Assembly (NCBI GenBank): GCA_031771865.1
Contig: JASISA010000041.1
Coordinates: forward strand, 1,302,001-1,366,000
From: Nothophaeocryptopus gaeumannii
Taxonomy: Eukaryota; Ascomycota; Dothideomycetes; Mycosphaerellales; Mycosphaerellaceae
Direction: 5' to 3'
Length of the DNA: 64,000 nt
Position 1 is the first letter of the stretch, and each line of letters begins with the position of its first letter. A program made the position numbers and the translations under genes. This document shows positions 1 through 9,535 of the stretch, in pieces. Under the pieces are notes generated by a model. That model ran no database searches and was not told the DNA's origin. It was given only the letters and a program-made list of their open reading frames with translations.

Positions 1-543
1 CGGCGGTGGGCGTCGTTCACGGGACTGACAATTCGGCGGTCAAGGAAGACGGTGAGTCGTGACTTGGCTCTCTTCAACGCCTTCTTCATGTCGACTTCAT
101 CCTGTTGGTAGTGACGGGAGGCCAGCTCCGCATATTGCGATGTTGTGAGGTGCACCTCCATGTTTGCTGCAACCTGCAACATTGCACGAGCCGCAGAGTG
201 GGCGAGACATCTTTTCTATGTTCTCTGCTCACATTTGCCTTTTCTGCGGTCAAGCGACAAACGACTTCCCTGCACAAAGGGTGCGTTGAGCCGCATGCGC
301 ACTGAAGGCTGTTTCACCTGCCGTGTCCGAAACTTTACGCCAGCCATGCAAAGGCCTGGATGGTGCGAAAGCAAGGGTCCACTATTCTGCATCTCGAACT
401 TCTATAGCCGAAAAGAAAGTTTAGCAAGCAGGAAATGAAAGGGACCGTCTGAATGCAGAAGTCAGATGCTCCCCAATGGTATAGGCGGTGTGTTTGCGTG
501 CAGGGTATCGACAAAGCTTCAGCGACTTTTACTTCTTCTCCTC
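1..543. other. Left-edge region without a recognisable gene
   Basis: Short open frames exist on both strands, but none shows a known motif or a convincing start and splice pattern. The last part is the 3' flank of the methylcrotonoyl-CoA carboxylase gene, whose stop is at 544-546 on the minus strand. The first few hundred bases could hold the edge of a gene lying mainly outside the window, which cannot be judged here. Confidence 0.5.
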
Positions 544-2268
544 TTACATCCTGAACACACCGAATCTTGCCGTCGACCTAGGCTCAACATCGCCAGTCAG
601 TGCCGCTTGAAGTCCCATACCGAGCACGGCTCTGGTATTCTCAGGTGGAATGACTCCATCATCCCAAAGCCTCGCCGTACCAAAAGTGACTTCACTCTCC
701 CTCTCGATCCTGGCCTTGAGTTCAGGATCGACTTGCCGACCAACAGCTGCCATCACGGCTGATAGCTGTTCGGCACCCATGACACTCGTCTTAGCAGACG
801 GCCAGCTCCATAAGAAACGAGGACTATAGGCACGACCACACATGCCGTAGTTCCCAGCTCCAGCAGAAGATCCGACCAGAACTGTGAATTTTGAAACGTT
901 CGCTGTCGCGACAGCGGTCACAAGTTTGGCACCGTTCTTCGCGATGCCACCCTTCTCGGCATCTTGCCCAACCATGAAGCCCGAAATATTCTGCAGGAAG
1001 ATGAGCGGGATATTACGCTGAGAGCAAAGTTGGATAAAGTGCGCGCCTTTGAGACTGCTTTCACTGAGAAGGATGCCATTGTTCGCGATAATGCCAACTG
1101 GATGACCGTAGATAGAGGCAAATCCCGTCAGCAGCGTGGTCCCGTATCCAGGCTTGAACTCAGAGAACTCGCTGCCATCGACTATGCGCGCAATTACTTC
1201 GTGCATATTGATGCTTTGCTTGAGGTTAGTGCCCACTATGCCGCCCAGCTCCTCAGCCGCATATAAAGGCTCGATCCACTCCACCTTCCGCGAAGGGTTC
1301 CCTGTCTTTGGGTAGTTAAGATTGGCAATACTCCTCCGGACCAGTACCAGCGCGTGAGCGTCATCTTCGGCGAGGTAATCCGTGACTCCAGAGACTTCCG
1401 AGTGAAGTCTGCCGCCGCCGAGATCTTCGGCGCTCACTTCCTCTCCTGTTGCCGCCTTTACAAGTGGAGGCCCAGCTAAGAAGATGGTCCCTTGTTCTTT
1501 AACGATAATGCTCTCGTCGCTCATAGCCGGCACATAAGCACCGCCTGCCGTGCAAGAGCCCATAACAACAGCGATCTGCGGTATGCCTTGGGAGCTCATA
1601 TTGGCTTGGTTGAAGAACAACCGTCCAAAGTGATCCCTATCCGGAAAGACGTCAGCTTGATGTGGGAGATTAGCTCCACCAGAATCCACCAAGTATATGC
1701 ACGGAAGACGATTTTGCTGGGCAATCTCCTGTGCTCGAATATGCTTCTTGATCGTGATCGGATAGTAAGACCCGCCCTTCACCGTGCTGTCGTTTGCGAG
1801 AATCATGCACATGACGCCCTCGACCGTGCCTATTCCTGTCACGATGCCTCCACCAGGCACATCTTCACCCGGATACATCTCATGGCCAGCGAGTGCGCTA
1901 AGCTCCATGAAGCTTGTCCCTGGGTCAATCAGCGCGGTGATGCGATCTCGCACCAACAGTTTCCCCCGTTCTACGTGTTTTGCCCTGGCCCTGTCTGACC
2001 CTCCCTTCGCTGCCTTCTCGTGGAGTGAGGTGAGAGTAGACATGTACTCTGCCATGGCGGATGCATTCTCTTTGAAGCCATTGCTATTCGTGTCTACGGC
2101 TGTCTGTATGATGGAGAGTTGCGCAGCTTGATGTGGACTCGTATACGTTGCAGCTCTTCGTCGCTGATGCAAGCATTGAATGGGCGGGAGAGCTTTCCGG
2201 CATGAGACATGGCGAATGGCGTGGCTGAAGGCGCGAGAGGGTATGATCGAAGCCATGATGGTCTGCAC
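544..2268 (-). CDS. mccB: Methylcrotonoyl-CoA carboxylase beta subunit, mitochondrial
   Basis: This is an uninterrupted 574-residue frame. The family carries the carboxyltransferase half of 3-methylcrotonyl-CoA carboxylase, moving the carboxyl from biotin to 3-methylcrotonyl-CoA in mitochondrial leucine breakdown. Seen in the sequence: an Arg/Ser-rich N-terminus of about 45 residues that suits a mitochondrial presequence, then the carboxyltransferase core with glycine-rich oxyanion-type segments such as GGGIVTG, DSGGANLP, GSCTAGGAYVP and GSSAGAGNYGM. The length is normal for the family. A second Met at residue 5 (2256) is an alternative start. It is divergent from isovaleryl-CoA dehydrogenase with 210 bp between the two starts, so they probably share a promoter. 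In Aspergillus nidulans the mcc and ivd genes are also clustered (established). The biotin-carrying alpha subunit is not in this window. Confidence 0.95.
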   Translation of the reverse strand: MQTIMASIIPSRAFSHAIRHVSCRKALPPIQCLHQRRRAATYTSPHQAAQLSIIQTAVDTNSNGFKENASAMAEYMSTLTSLHEKAAKGGSDRARAKHVERGKLLVRDRITALIDPGTSFMELSALAGHEMYPGEDVPGGGIVTGIGTVEGVMCMILANDSTVKGGSYYPITIKKHIRAQEIAQQNRLPCIYLVDSGGANLPHQADVFPDRDHFGRLFFNQANMSSQGIPQIAVVMGSCTAGGAYVPAMSDESIIVKEQGTIFLAGPPLVKAATGEEVSAEDLGGGRLHSEVSGVTDYLAEDDAHALVLVRRSIANLNYPKTGNPSRKVEWIEPLYAAEELGGIVGTNLKQSINMHEVIARIVDGSEFSEFKPGYGTTLLTGFASIYGHPVGIIANNGILLSESSLKGAHFIQLCSQRNIPLIFLQNISGFMVGQDAEKGGIAKNGAKLVTAVATANVSKFTVLVGSSAGAGNYGMCGRAYSPRFLWSWPSAKTSVMGAEQLSAVMAAVGRQVDPELKARIERESEVTFGTARLWDDGVIPPENTRAVLGMGLQAALTGDVEPRSTARFGVFRM

Positions 2269-2478
2269 CCGCGCTACATGGCGCAGCGTGTTCTTATGAC
2301 CGGCACACGAATGCTTTGGTCGAGTTGCTGGACAGAAGGAGAGCTAAGGGAGTGTTCTTAGGCCGAGAGTCTGTCTCCACACTGCAACGGCTCCAAAGCC
2401 ATCGATAGCCGGCGGTTATGTGGAGGTAACCTGGGGAAGCGACGACATTGTTTCTTCGTCCTCTTCCTTTGCTCCAAG
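2269..2478. promoter_or_regulatory. Shared divergent promoter of mccB and ivdA
   Basis: Only 210 bp separate the two start codons, so both 5' leaders and any common control sites must lie here. Consecutive steps of the same pathway start on opposite strands, which makes joint regulation, for example induction by leucine, a reasonable inference. No specific operator was identified by eye. Confidence 0.6.
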
Positions 2479-3774
2479 ATGCCTCCCACATCGCCTTGTA
2501 GAGCATTTCTGCTGCAGTCTTCACGACGCCATATTTCAAGAGCTACGAAGCCGCTAGTGACCGCACCATGGCAACGCCATGCCTCCACTCAGAAGCACCC
2601 GAAGGGTTTCCAACCACCAACACAGAGTGAACTCGAAGAGCTGCGAGAGCGAACGATTGAGTTCGTCCGAAGAGAGATACCACAAGACGTTGCACAAGCG
2701 ACAGACCACAGCAATGAGTTTCCGAACGAGATGTGGAAGAAGCTCGGTGAAGCCGGCTTCCTTGGTATAACCGCAGACGAGGACTACGGCGGTTTGGCGA
2801 TGGGATATCAAGCACACTGTGTAGTCCTTGAAGAGCTGAGCAGAGCATCTGGAAGCATTGGTCTGTCGTACGCGGCGCATTCGCAGCTATGTGTAAATCA
2901 GTTTCAGCTTCACGGCAACGACGAGCAGAAGGCGCAATGGCTACCCGGCCTGCTCTCCGGAGAGAAAATCGGAGCTTTGGCAATGTCAGAGCATACCGCT
3001 GGAAGCGATGTTGTCAGTATGAAGATGACGGCGAAGAAGGTCAATGGTGGATACTCGCTCAATGGGTCGAAAATGTGGATCACCAATGGACCAGACGCGC
3101 ATGTCATCATTGTGTATGCGAAGACCGAGCCAGAAGCTGGCAGCAAAGGCATCACCGCCTTCCTGGTGGATACAACGACTCCTGGCTTCAGTGTCGCCCG
3201 AAAACTCGACAAGTTGGGGATGCGAGGGTCGAACACCGGAGAACTGTTATTCGACAACGTCTTCGTCCCAGAGTCTGCGATTCTTGGACCATTGAATCGT
3301 GGCGTGAAGGTGCTCATGGAAGGTCTCGATCTTGAACGACTTGTGCTTTCTGCCGGGCCACTCGGCCTCATGAAGGCCGCTCTGGACGTCACGTTGCCAT
3401 ACGTACACGAGCGAAAGCAGTTTGGCATTCCTCTAGCGCACAATCAATTCATTCAAGGCAAGCTCGCAGACATGTACACCAAGTATCAAGCTAGCTCAGC
3501 ATTCACTTACTCCGTCGCTCGTGCTATCGACGAAAGCCACGAGAGCCCAGAGATTAAGACGCAAGATTGTGCTGGTGCCATTCTTTATGCTGCTGAGAGG
3601 GCCACGGAATGTGGCATGGACGCGATACAGTGTCTTGGCGGAATGGGGTACATGAATGAGATGGCTGCTGGTCGTATAATGCGCGATGCGAAGCTCTATG
3701 AGATCGGCGCTGGAACGACAGAGGTCAGAAAGATTGTCATTGGCAGAGCGTTTAATAAAGAGCAGTTGACTTAA
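2479..3774 (+). CDS. ivdA: Isovaleryl-CoA dehydrogenase, mitochondrial
   Basis: This is an intronless 431-residue frame of the acyl-CoA dehydrogenase family, which oxidises isovaleryl-CoA to 3-methylcrotonyl-CoA with FAD and passes electrons to ETF. Seen: a presequence-like start of about 35 residues rich in Arg and Ser; the flavin and substrate segment LAMSEHTAGSDV; the stretch GLDLERLVL, whose Glu is at the position known to be the catalytic base in isovaleryl-CoA dehydrogenases; and the C-terminal signature YEIGAGTTEVRK. Its product is the substrate of the divergently transcribed MCC. The stop is at 3772-3774 and a LINE begins 22 bases later, so the native 3' UTR and polyadenylation region have been moved about 4.4 kb downstream. 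The coding sequence itself is intact. Confidence 0.95.
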   Translation: MPPTSPCRAFLLQSSRRHISRATKPLVTAPWQRHASTQKHPKGFQPPTQSELEELRERTIEFVRREIPQDVAQATDHSNEFPNEMWKKLGEAGFLGITADEDYGGLAMGYQAHCVVLEELSRASGSIGLSYAAHSQLCVNQFQLHGNDEQKAQWLPGLLSGEKIGALAMSEHTAGSDVVSMKMTAKKVNGGYSLNGSKMWITNGPDAHVIIVYAKTEPEAGSKGITAFLVDTTTPGFSVARKLDKLGMRGSNTGELLFDNVFVPESAILGPLNRGVKVLMEGLDLERLVLSAGPLGLMKAALDVTLPYVHERKQFGIPLAHNQFIQGKLADMYTKYQASSAFTYSVARAIDESHESPEIKTQDCAGAILYAAERATECGMDAIQCLGGMGYMNEMAAGRIMRDAKLYEIGAGTTEVRKIVIGRAFNKEQLT

Positions 3775-3783
3775 AGCAACTAA

Positions 3784-3795
3784 TACTTATTATAG
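3784..3795. repeat. Target-site duplication, left copy
   Basis: The 12-mer TACTTATTATAG occurs here and again at 8242-8253, exactly flanking the LINE. Direct repeats of this size are expected from target-primed reverse transcription. The AT-rich sequence and the (TTA)-rich element tail leave an uncertainty of a base or two at the boundary. Confidence 0.75.
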
Positions 3796-4728
3796 TCGCG
3801 TTTTACTGCAGAAGGAGGGAACTGGGCACATGTAGTCGCAGTCAAGAAGGTCCCCGATGGACTAGTTCTCACGACTACGGACCCTGCAGCAAGGAACCGA
3901 ATGGCGGCAGACACCCAAGGCCTAGGCAAGGTCTTGAAGGAGGCAAGAATAGCACAGAAAACCTTCCCAGTCCAAGTCCACTTTGTTACAGTTGCAGGAA
4001 ACGACCCTACTACACAGCGGTTCCAGTCAATTGAGGAAGACAACAAGCGGCTAATACCCGGAATCCAAGTACAGAATGCCTGGTGGAAGGGCCAGAAAGC
4101 TATAGCAACGGGAACAAAGAAACAGAGCACTCTAGTAGTCGAACTGAAGACGGTGGAAGCTGCCAGAGCTGCGGTAGAGAAGGGCATTATCATCTCCGGA
4201 GTGCTCCACGACACTGAAGAATGGGACTACCAATGGACAATAACACAGTGCTTCAACTGCCAAAGATATGGCCATATCGGCACAAGGTGCACAAACGGTA
4301 CGGTGTGTGCAAGGTGTGGAGGAAGCTATAACATAAGAGAATGTGCGCACGAGAAGCTTGCAGAGGCAGACCGATTAAAGCACAGCAAATGCGGAAATTG
4401 CAGTTAGAACTACCCAGCTTGGCACTATATGTACTCAAAGAGACAAGCAATCAAGGACAAGATTCAGAGCATGAAGAAGATAGGGGCGAGCTACATGGCT
4501 AAGCTAACCTACAGTACTCCTAGCTCTACTTCTCCTCTACCTTCCCCTCCTCTACAGCAAGGAGCGAATGGGGAGGGAGAGGACCAAATAGCTACCCGGA
4601 CAAGCCGCGAATATGTCCTAGGCAGGAGGCCAATAGGAACAGCAGTAGAGAAGCGAACACTACAGAGGTTTAGGAGGCTAGTTGGGGCGGTGAATAGGGC
4701 TAAGACTATTGTACCGGAGCAAGGATAA
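3796..4728 (+). pseudogene. LINE ORF1 (gag-like, zinc knuckles), 5'-truncated
   Basis: The frame is open from the first base of the element and runs to a TAA at 4726-4728, with one internal TAG at 4405-4407. Zinc knuckles of the nucleic-acid-binding type are visible: CFNCQRYGHIGTRC fits CX2CX4HX4C, followed by CARC and CGNC half-motifs. The internal TAG sits directly after the CGNC motif, and the text after it (NYPAWH) is what normally follows a LINE ORF1 knuckle, so the frame clearly continues. The N-terminal half found in full-length relatives is missing because the element is truncated. The ORF1 product normally coats the element RNA; this copy cannot make a whole protein. Confidence 0.8.
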
Positions 4729-4778
4729 GGGTCAATCCGACGAGCAATACAGCGGGATTAACCACTAGCTAGTACCCA

Positions 4779-7700
4779 ATGAACATACAACCGACACTAA
4801 GTATACTGCAGGCAAACGTACGGAAATCACAGGCTACCTACCGGCAGCTACTCGATGACAGCTAGAAAGACATTCTCGCTATCTAGGAGCTATACACTAA
4901 CCCAAGCAATAGAAGAACAGTTACATATCCGAAGTACTATACTGTTGCAGGGGAAGACAAAGACAGGAGAGTCGTATTCTACGTCCATAAGAAGTACAGC
5001 CTATCCGAATAGTCGCACCGGATTATGAGTAATTAGAAGATCCTAATCTTACTACAAACGACAATAGGAACTGTACACCTCCATAACATCTATAACTGGG
5101 ATGCGAGGCTTACAGTAGAGGAGCTTTTAGAAGGTATTGAGGAACCGGGAGAACACGTTCTAGTTGGAGACTTCAATCTTCACTACCGTTAGTAGGGAGG
5201 ACCGTTAGTACCACAGGAGGATCTTAGAGCAAGAGAGCTACGAGAGGCGTGTCGAGACACGCTATACCTAGCGACACCCCTAGGCCTTGCTACCTGGAGA
5301 AAGACACCATAGTCCTAAACTAGGACGACGATAGACCTTACTCTTGCAACAGAGGAGATATTAAAGAGGATAATAGCATGTTAGCCAGGCAAGGAAGACA
5401 TTGACTCTAATCATATCAGCATAGAGACAACTATTAACATAGGGATACAGGAGGAGACGAGAACAAGATGGATGTGGAAGGACACTAACTAGGAGGAGTT
5501 CAGAGAGACGCTCTAAAAGCTCCTACCTACAGCCGAAGGGATGACAACAAAGGAGGATATAGATAGCACCGTGAGTAATCTCAGCAATGCTCTATAAAAG
5601 ACAAGGGACCTTGTTGTCCGGCGTAAAACATATCGGCCGCTAGATCCAAGGAGTGTGCCGGTGGTACTACATGCGATTCAGGAGGCTCGGCAGGCAAGAC
5701 GGCATGCACAATGGACAGGGAGCGAGGAGTACTAGAAGGAGTAGAGGGCACGAAACCAGGAGAAAAAGAGAACTATCTAGACAGAGAAAAGGAAATAGTA
5801 GAGGACCGCGGTTCACAAAACCGCTAGCGAGCCACAGGGAATGTGGAAGCTGGCTAAGTGGGCAAAGAACAGCGATAGCCCTATTCGACCTCCCTAGATG
5901 CCTATACTAACACACAATAACGATTAGTTCACGACGGACAGTGCGAAAACAGAGATCCTACGGACAGCCCTTTTCCTAATGCTAGAGCCCGCAGACACAT
6001 TAGACATCGAGAGCACCACATACCCAGAACCTGTTAATATAGCATGCGAAATTACAGAAGAGGAGGTACGAAAAGTAGTCCAAAGACTGCCGAACGAAAA
6101 GGCTCCCGGCCTCGACGAGATACTAAACAGATGCATTAAGAAGTGCCTAGCTTAGCTACTCCCTATCCTCCAACGCATCTTCCAACAGTGTGTTTCAATT
6201 GGCTACTACCCAGCCTAGTTTCGGAAAGCTAGGACGATTATGCTACAGAAGGCGGGTAAAGACTCATCTACTCCAAAGGGATGGAGGCCTATTGCCCTTC
6301 TATCGTGCATTGGCAAGATACTAGAAGCAATAGTTGCACGGAAAATAGGATAGGCTGTACGGGAACATAAGTTGCTTCCTTAAAACCAAATGGCGCAAGC
6401 AGGTAGATCGACCGGAGACGCACTACGGTACATCCTTTAAAGCGTTCAGACTGCGTGGAAGAAAGGCAAGGTGGCCTCGGTGTTATCACTTGACATAACA
6501 GGAGCGTTTGACAAAGTCAATTACGAACGGTTAATCCACAACCTACGGTGCAGGAGGATTCCATACTAGATTACAGCTTTTGTAGCGTCATTCCTGAAGG
6601 ACAGAGAGACAACAATCGCTATCCCCGGATACGAGTCACCGGCAGCACGAGTGGTATGCGGAATCCTACAAGGAAGCACTATCTCACCTATCCTGTTCCT
6701 CTTCTTTACAGCCTCCCTCCTAGAAGGAATGGAATACACCGAAGCAGTTGGGTTTGCAGATGATACATACCTCATTGCAGTGTCAAATTCGACAAGAGGT
6801 ACATGCGAGGCATTAGAAAAGGACTACAACAGCTGTCTACAATAGGCCTCAAGACATGGAGCTAAGTTCGCCCCTGAGAAATACAAAGTTATGCACTTTA
6901 CAAGGGGTACAAGGAGCATATCCGAATCCTAGAGAACACCTAATATCCCGTCGCTCTAGAGTAGCCTAGAGGACACAATGAGGGTCCTAGGAGTAATCGT
7001 TGATAAGAGACTCAAGTGGCACGTATAGATAGAGAATACCCTTACAAAAGCAAAACGGCTAGAAGCTGCACTACGACGGATTACTACTGCTACGTGGGGC
7101 GCTACGGTAGAGACAGCCCGTAAGCTATATATCTCAATGATCAGGCTAGCAGTAATGCACAGGAGCGAGGTATGGATAGCAGGAAAGGAGACTGGAATCT
7201 CAAAAATGCTCCAACAAAAGCTACGGGTAATGCAGAATAGATTCCTACGGATAATCCTTGGGGCCTACCGAGCTACACCAACGCGACTGTTACACAAAGA
7301 ACTCCAGATCGAAGACATTACCGAGTATGGGAAGAGAACTGCTATAGCTGCAATGGCTGCGTAGAGGCAGAGGCCGGATATACACTAGGCTATGCAAGAG
7401 CTGAAGGGGCGGATCCTACTAAAGTGCGGACAACTTAGGGCATATAGCAGACGCCTGAGAAAACCATACAGCTCGCTACTAGAGCAGACAGACGAGCAGG
7501 CTACTATCCTACGGTCCTAGCTCTCTCACATAGACAGAGCAGATCCAAAGAAGACTCGGAAAGCAACATGGACTATCCTCCAGGGCCAGTATGAGCGGGA
7601 CGAGTCACAGAAGTGGGACAATGCTAGGCGCGAAGGAATCCTCCTACTCGCGTTTAGGACTCCATGGAACACCAATACCCGGGAGCTTTATCGAGGGCTT

Positions 7701-8030
7701 AGCAAAGCCCAGGCCGCGATAGTGTTCCAGATACGGTCAGAGACAATTGGCCTTCCTCACTTCCTCCACAAGGTTGGGGTGCCCGACACTAGCCCCTACT
7801 GCGAATGTGGAGATAGAGGGACAGCTCGACACTACCTTGCCTACTATACAAACATGCGAGAGAGTAGAAGGGAACTCATCTTAGCCACTAGATGCCAGGA
7901 CGCGAGAAGATAGCTTACTGAGTTTCCTAGACAAACCGCAGCGTAGGCAATAAGGCATCTCCCTATAGGACAATTCGAGTGGACCCTCAAACATCTCCTA
8001 GAGCAGGCCGGAGATCTCGAACCCAAGTAA
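4779..8030 (+). pseudogene. LINE ORF2 (endonuclease-reverse transcriptase), about 34 in-frame stops
   Basis: The first Met of the frame is at 4779 and the frame ends at TAA 8028-8030, so the ancestral product was about 1083 residues. Domains read through the stops: an APE-type endonuclease (ILAI-stop-ELYTN near 4880, VGDFNLHY near 5170, SNHISIE near 5410); a reverse transcriptase (LDITGAFDKVNY near 6490, GILQGSTISPILF near 6660, catalytic FADD near 6753-6764); and a C-terminal CECG..H knuckle near 7798. By my reading about 29 stops are TAG and five TAA, with no TGA. They fall where Gln or Trp is expected, such as the Gln of AIQE. There are no frameshifts. This points to CpA-directed C-to-T change on both strands. 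Confidence 0.85.
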
Positions 8031-8241
8031 GGAGGATGATGTTGACTCTGGCGTGTCAGCCAGCTGCCTACGGGCAAACATATTGGTTCTATAGTACCTA
8101 AGATGCAGTAGGGTGTAAGGCATAACAGAGAAGGGAGGAATTTTTACGCTGTAGGCACTTTCTACAGGGTTTTCTTTTACAACATGTAGATATGCTAGAA
8201 GGGGCACGGCCTGTAGCTAGCTCGAATACATTTATTATTAT

Positions 8242-8253
8242 TACTTATTATAG
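8242..8253. repeat. Target-site duplication, right copy
   Basis: This is the second copy of TACTTATTATAG, directly after the TTATTATTAT tail of the LINE. The sequence from 8254 onward should therefore be the original 3' flank of the isovaleryl-CoA dehydrogenase gene. Confidence 0.75.
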
Positions 8254-8573
8254 CGATTGTGACCGTTAATCTCTCGTCATGTGCTCACAAGCGCTGCATC
8301 CTCGTTCGCAGCCGGTCTACGATTGCTGGCTGGGCGTGGCATCCAATCGAGGAGGGAACATTCCCTCTGGCCCATCTCTCTCTTCGCGAGAATCACCCTA
8401 CGAATAACGCGCCTTCTTCCTCGGCGCCATTTGGACAGTCTGGGTCGCTGGAGCTTCTTCTCGCGCAAGTGACAAGCCTGCTGGCGGACCGTATTGCATG
8501 GGCTGGGGTCGCGTGTCCGTTACAACTTGCAGGAGATCGAAGGCAAGATCGACGACTTCGTCCATCAGCTTTT

Positions 8574-9241
8574 TCAAAAACGGATAAGACTTGCTGCCCG
8601 GGAAGCCGATTGCGAGCTATCGGGACGGAGTTCGCTGGAAACTGGCTCTTCGTGTTCGACATACACGTAGCGTGCCACTTCGTCAAACGCGACAGAATCG
8701 TCCTCAGTGGGCACAATCGCTTTGAGGGCGAGGCCGAACTGAACCTTAGTTGAGCTCTTCAGATCGTCCAGGTCGAACCTGTCAGCCGAGTAGTAGAGAT
8801 CGACCAGGTATAGGGCGTAGGCTTTGCTCTTCGGGGCAGTGGGAATCGGTGGAGGTGAGAGGCTCGTCTCTCCAGCGCCATCATAGTGAAGGCCATACAA
8901 GGATGCGATAAGCCCTGTGACAGCACGTACGTCGTCGTCACGCAGCTTGAGCTTGCCTTCGTTGTCTGCCTGTGGCCATTCAGTAAGCTTTCCATATGCA
9001 TCAAGTGTGGAGTGGCCTCACCGGATCATCACCCTCCAGCAACTCCCGGAAATACTCAGATCCGTGACACAATACAACTTTGTGTGCTTTGATGACACTC
9101 CAATCGTCGAGCACGATGCTAATGTCCGAGTGCCGTTCGTTGTCGAAGTAATTATGGCGCGTCAGCGGGCGAAGCAGTGAGGTGGTCCAGACGTTGCTGC
9201 ACTCACCTGGAGAGGCCAGCAGCGAGGTTGAAGTTGTTCAT
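8574..9241 (-). CDS. BTB/POZ domain protein, one splice acceptor apparently lost
   Basis: Three exons can be read: 9241-9207 (ATG at 9241), a middle exon ending at 9022, and 8969-8574. The second intron is a normal 52-bp GT-AG intron (9021-8970). The joined protein would be about 186 residues. It starts with NLAAGLS and continues with YFDNERHSDI, KAHKVVLC and SEYFRELL, which together are the BTB/POZ core; such proteins are often adaptors for cullin-3 ligases. Odd: the first intron has donor GTGAGT and a branch-like GCTGAC, but no AG where exon 2 should begin. The frame requires a junction near 9152, which reads AA. The gene may be a recent pseudogene, or may splice in a way not visible here. 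It lies tail to tail with the interrupted IVD locus. Confidence 0.55.
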
Positions 9242-9535
9242 CTTTGCGATTGTGGTCGTTGGAGTCAGACGCTAGGAGTACGAAAAGGAAACGCGAGGAG
9301 GAGTGAGAAGCCTCGATTTGCGTGCACATGGCAGCTGGCACTTGTTCGGGAGGAAGGTATGAGTGACATGTGAGGTTTGTCAAGAACTGATCCCGGCAAG
9401 GAAGTCGCGAGCATCATGAAGAGAGACAACATCACATTCCAAATGATACAAGCACCGCCCAAAGCAACCGAAATCAATACCAACACGCTCGACAAGAAAC
9501 CATCGAACGTCTCGCTCCCATTCAAATACACTCGC

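Larger units (their letters stand above)
3796..8241 (+). mobile_element. 5'-truncated LINE (non-LTR retrotransposon) with RIP-like damage
   Basis: The element is about 4.45 kb. It starts in mid-frame inside a gag-like ORF1, continues into a complete-length ORF2 (endonuclease, reverse transcriptase, C-terminal CCHC-like knuckle), and ends in a short 3' UTR with a TTATTATTAT tail. The tail and the 12-bp flanking repeats fit target-primed insertion. The 5' end opens directly in ORF1 without an initiating Met, so this is a 5'-truncated copy. ORF2 stays in one frame for over 3.2 kb yet carries about 34 stops, nearly all TAG. This indicates transition mutation rather than indel decay. No RNase H domain was recognised. 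The element is inactive as it stands. Confidence 0.9.

Noticed and set aside
1492..1998. 168-codon plus-strand frame inside mccB
   Set aside because: Antisense shadow of the carboxyltransferase core.
4779..8030. TAG as a reassigned sense codon in the LINE
   Set aside because: Host genes in the window use TAG as a normal stop (for example SCOT), and TAA occurs in the same frame. Mutation explains the pattern better.
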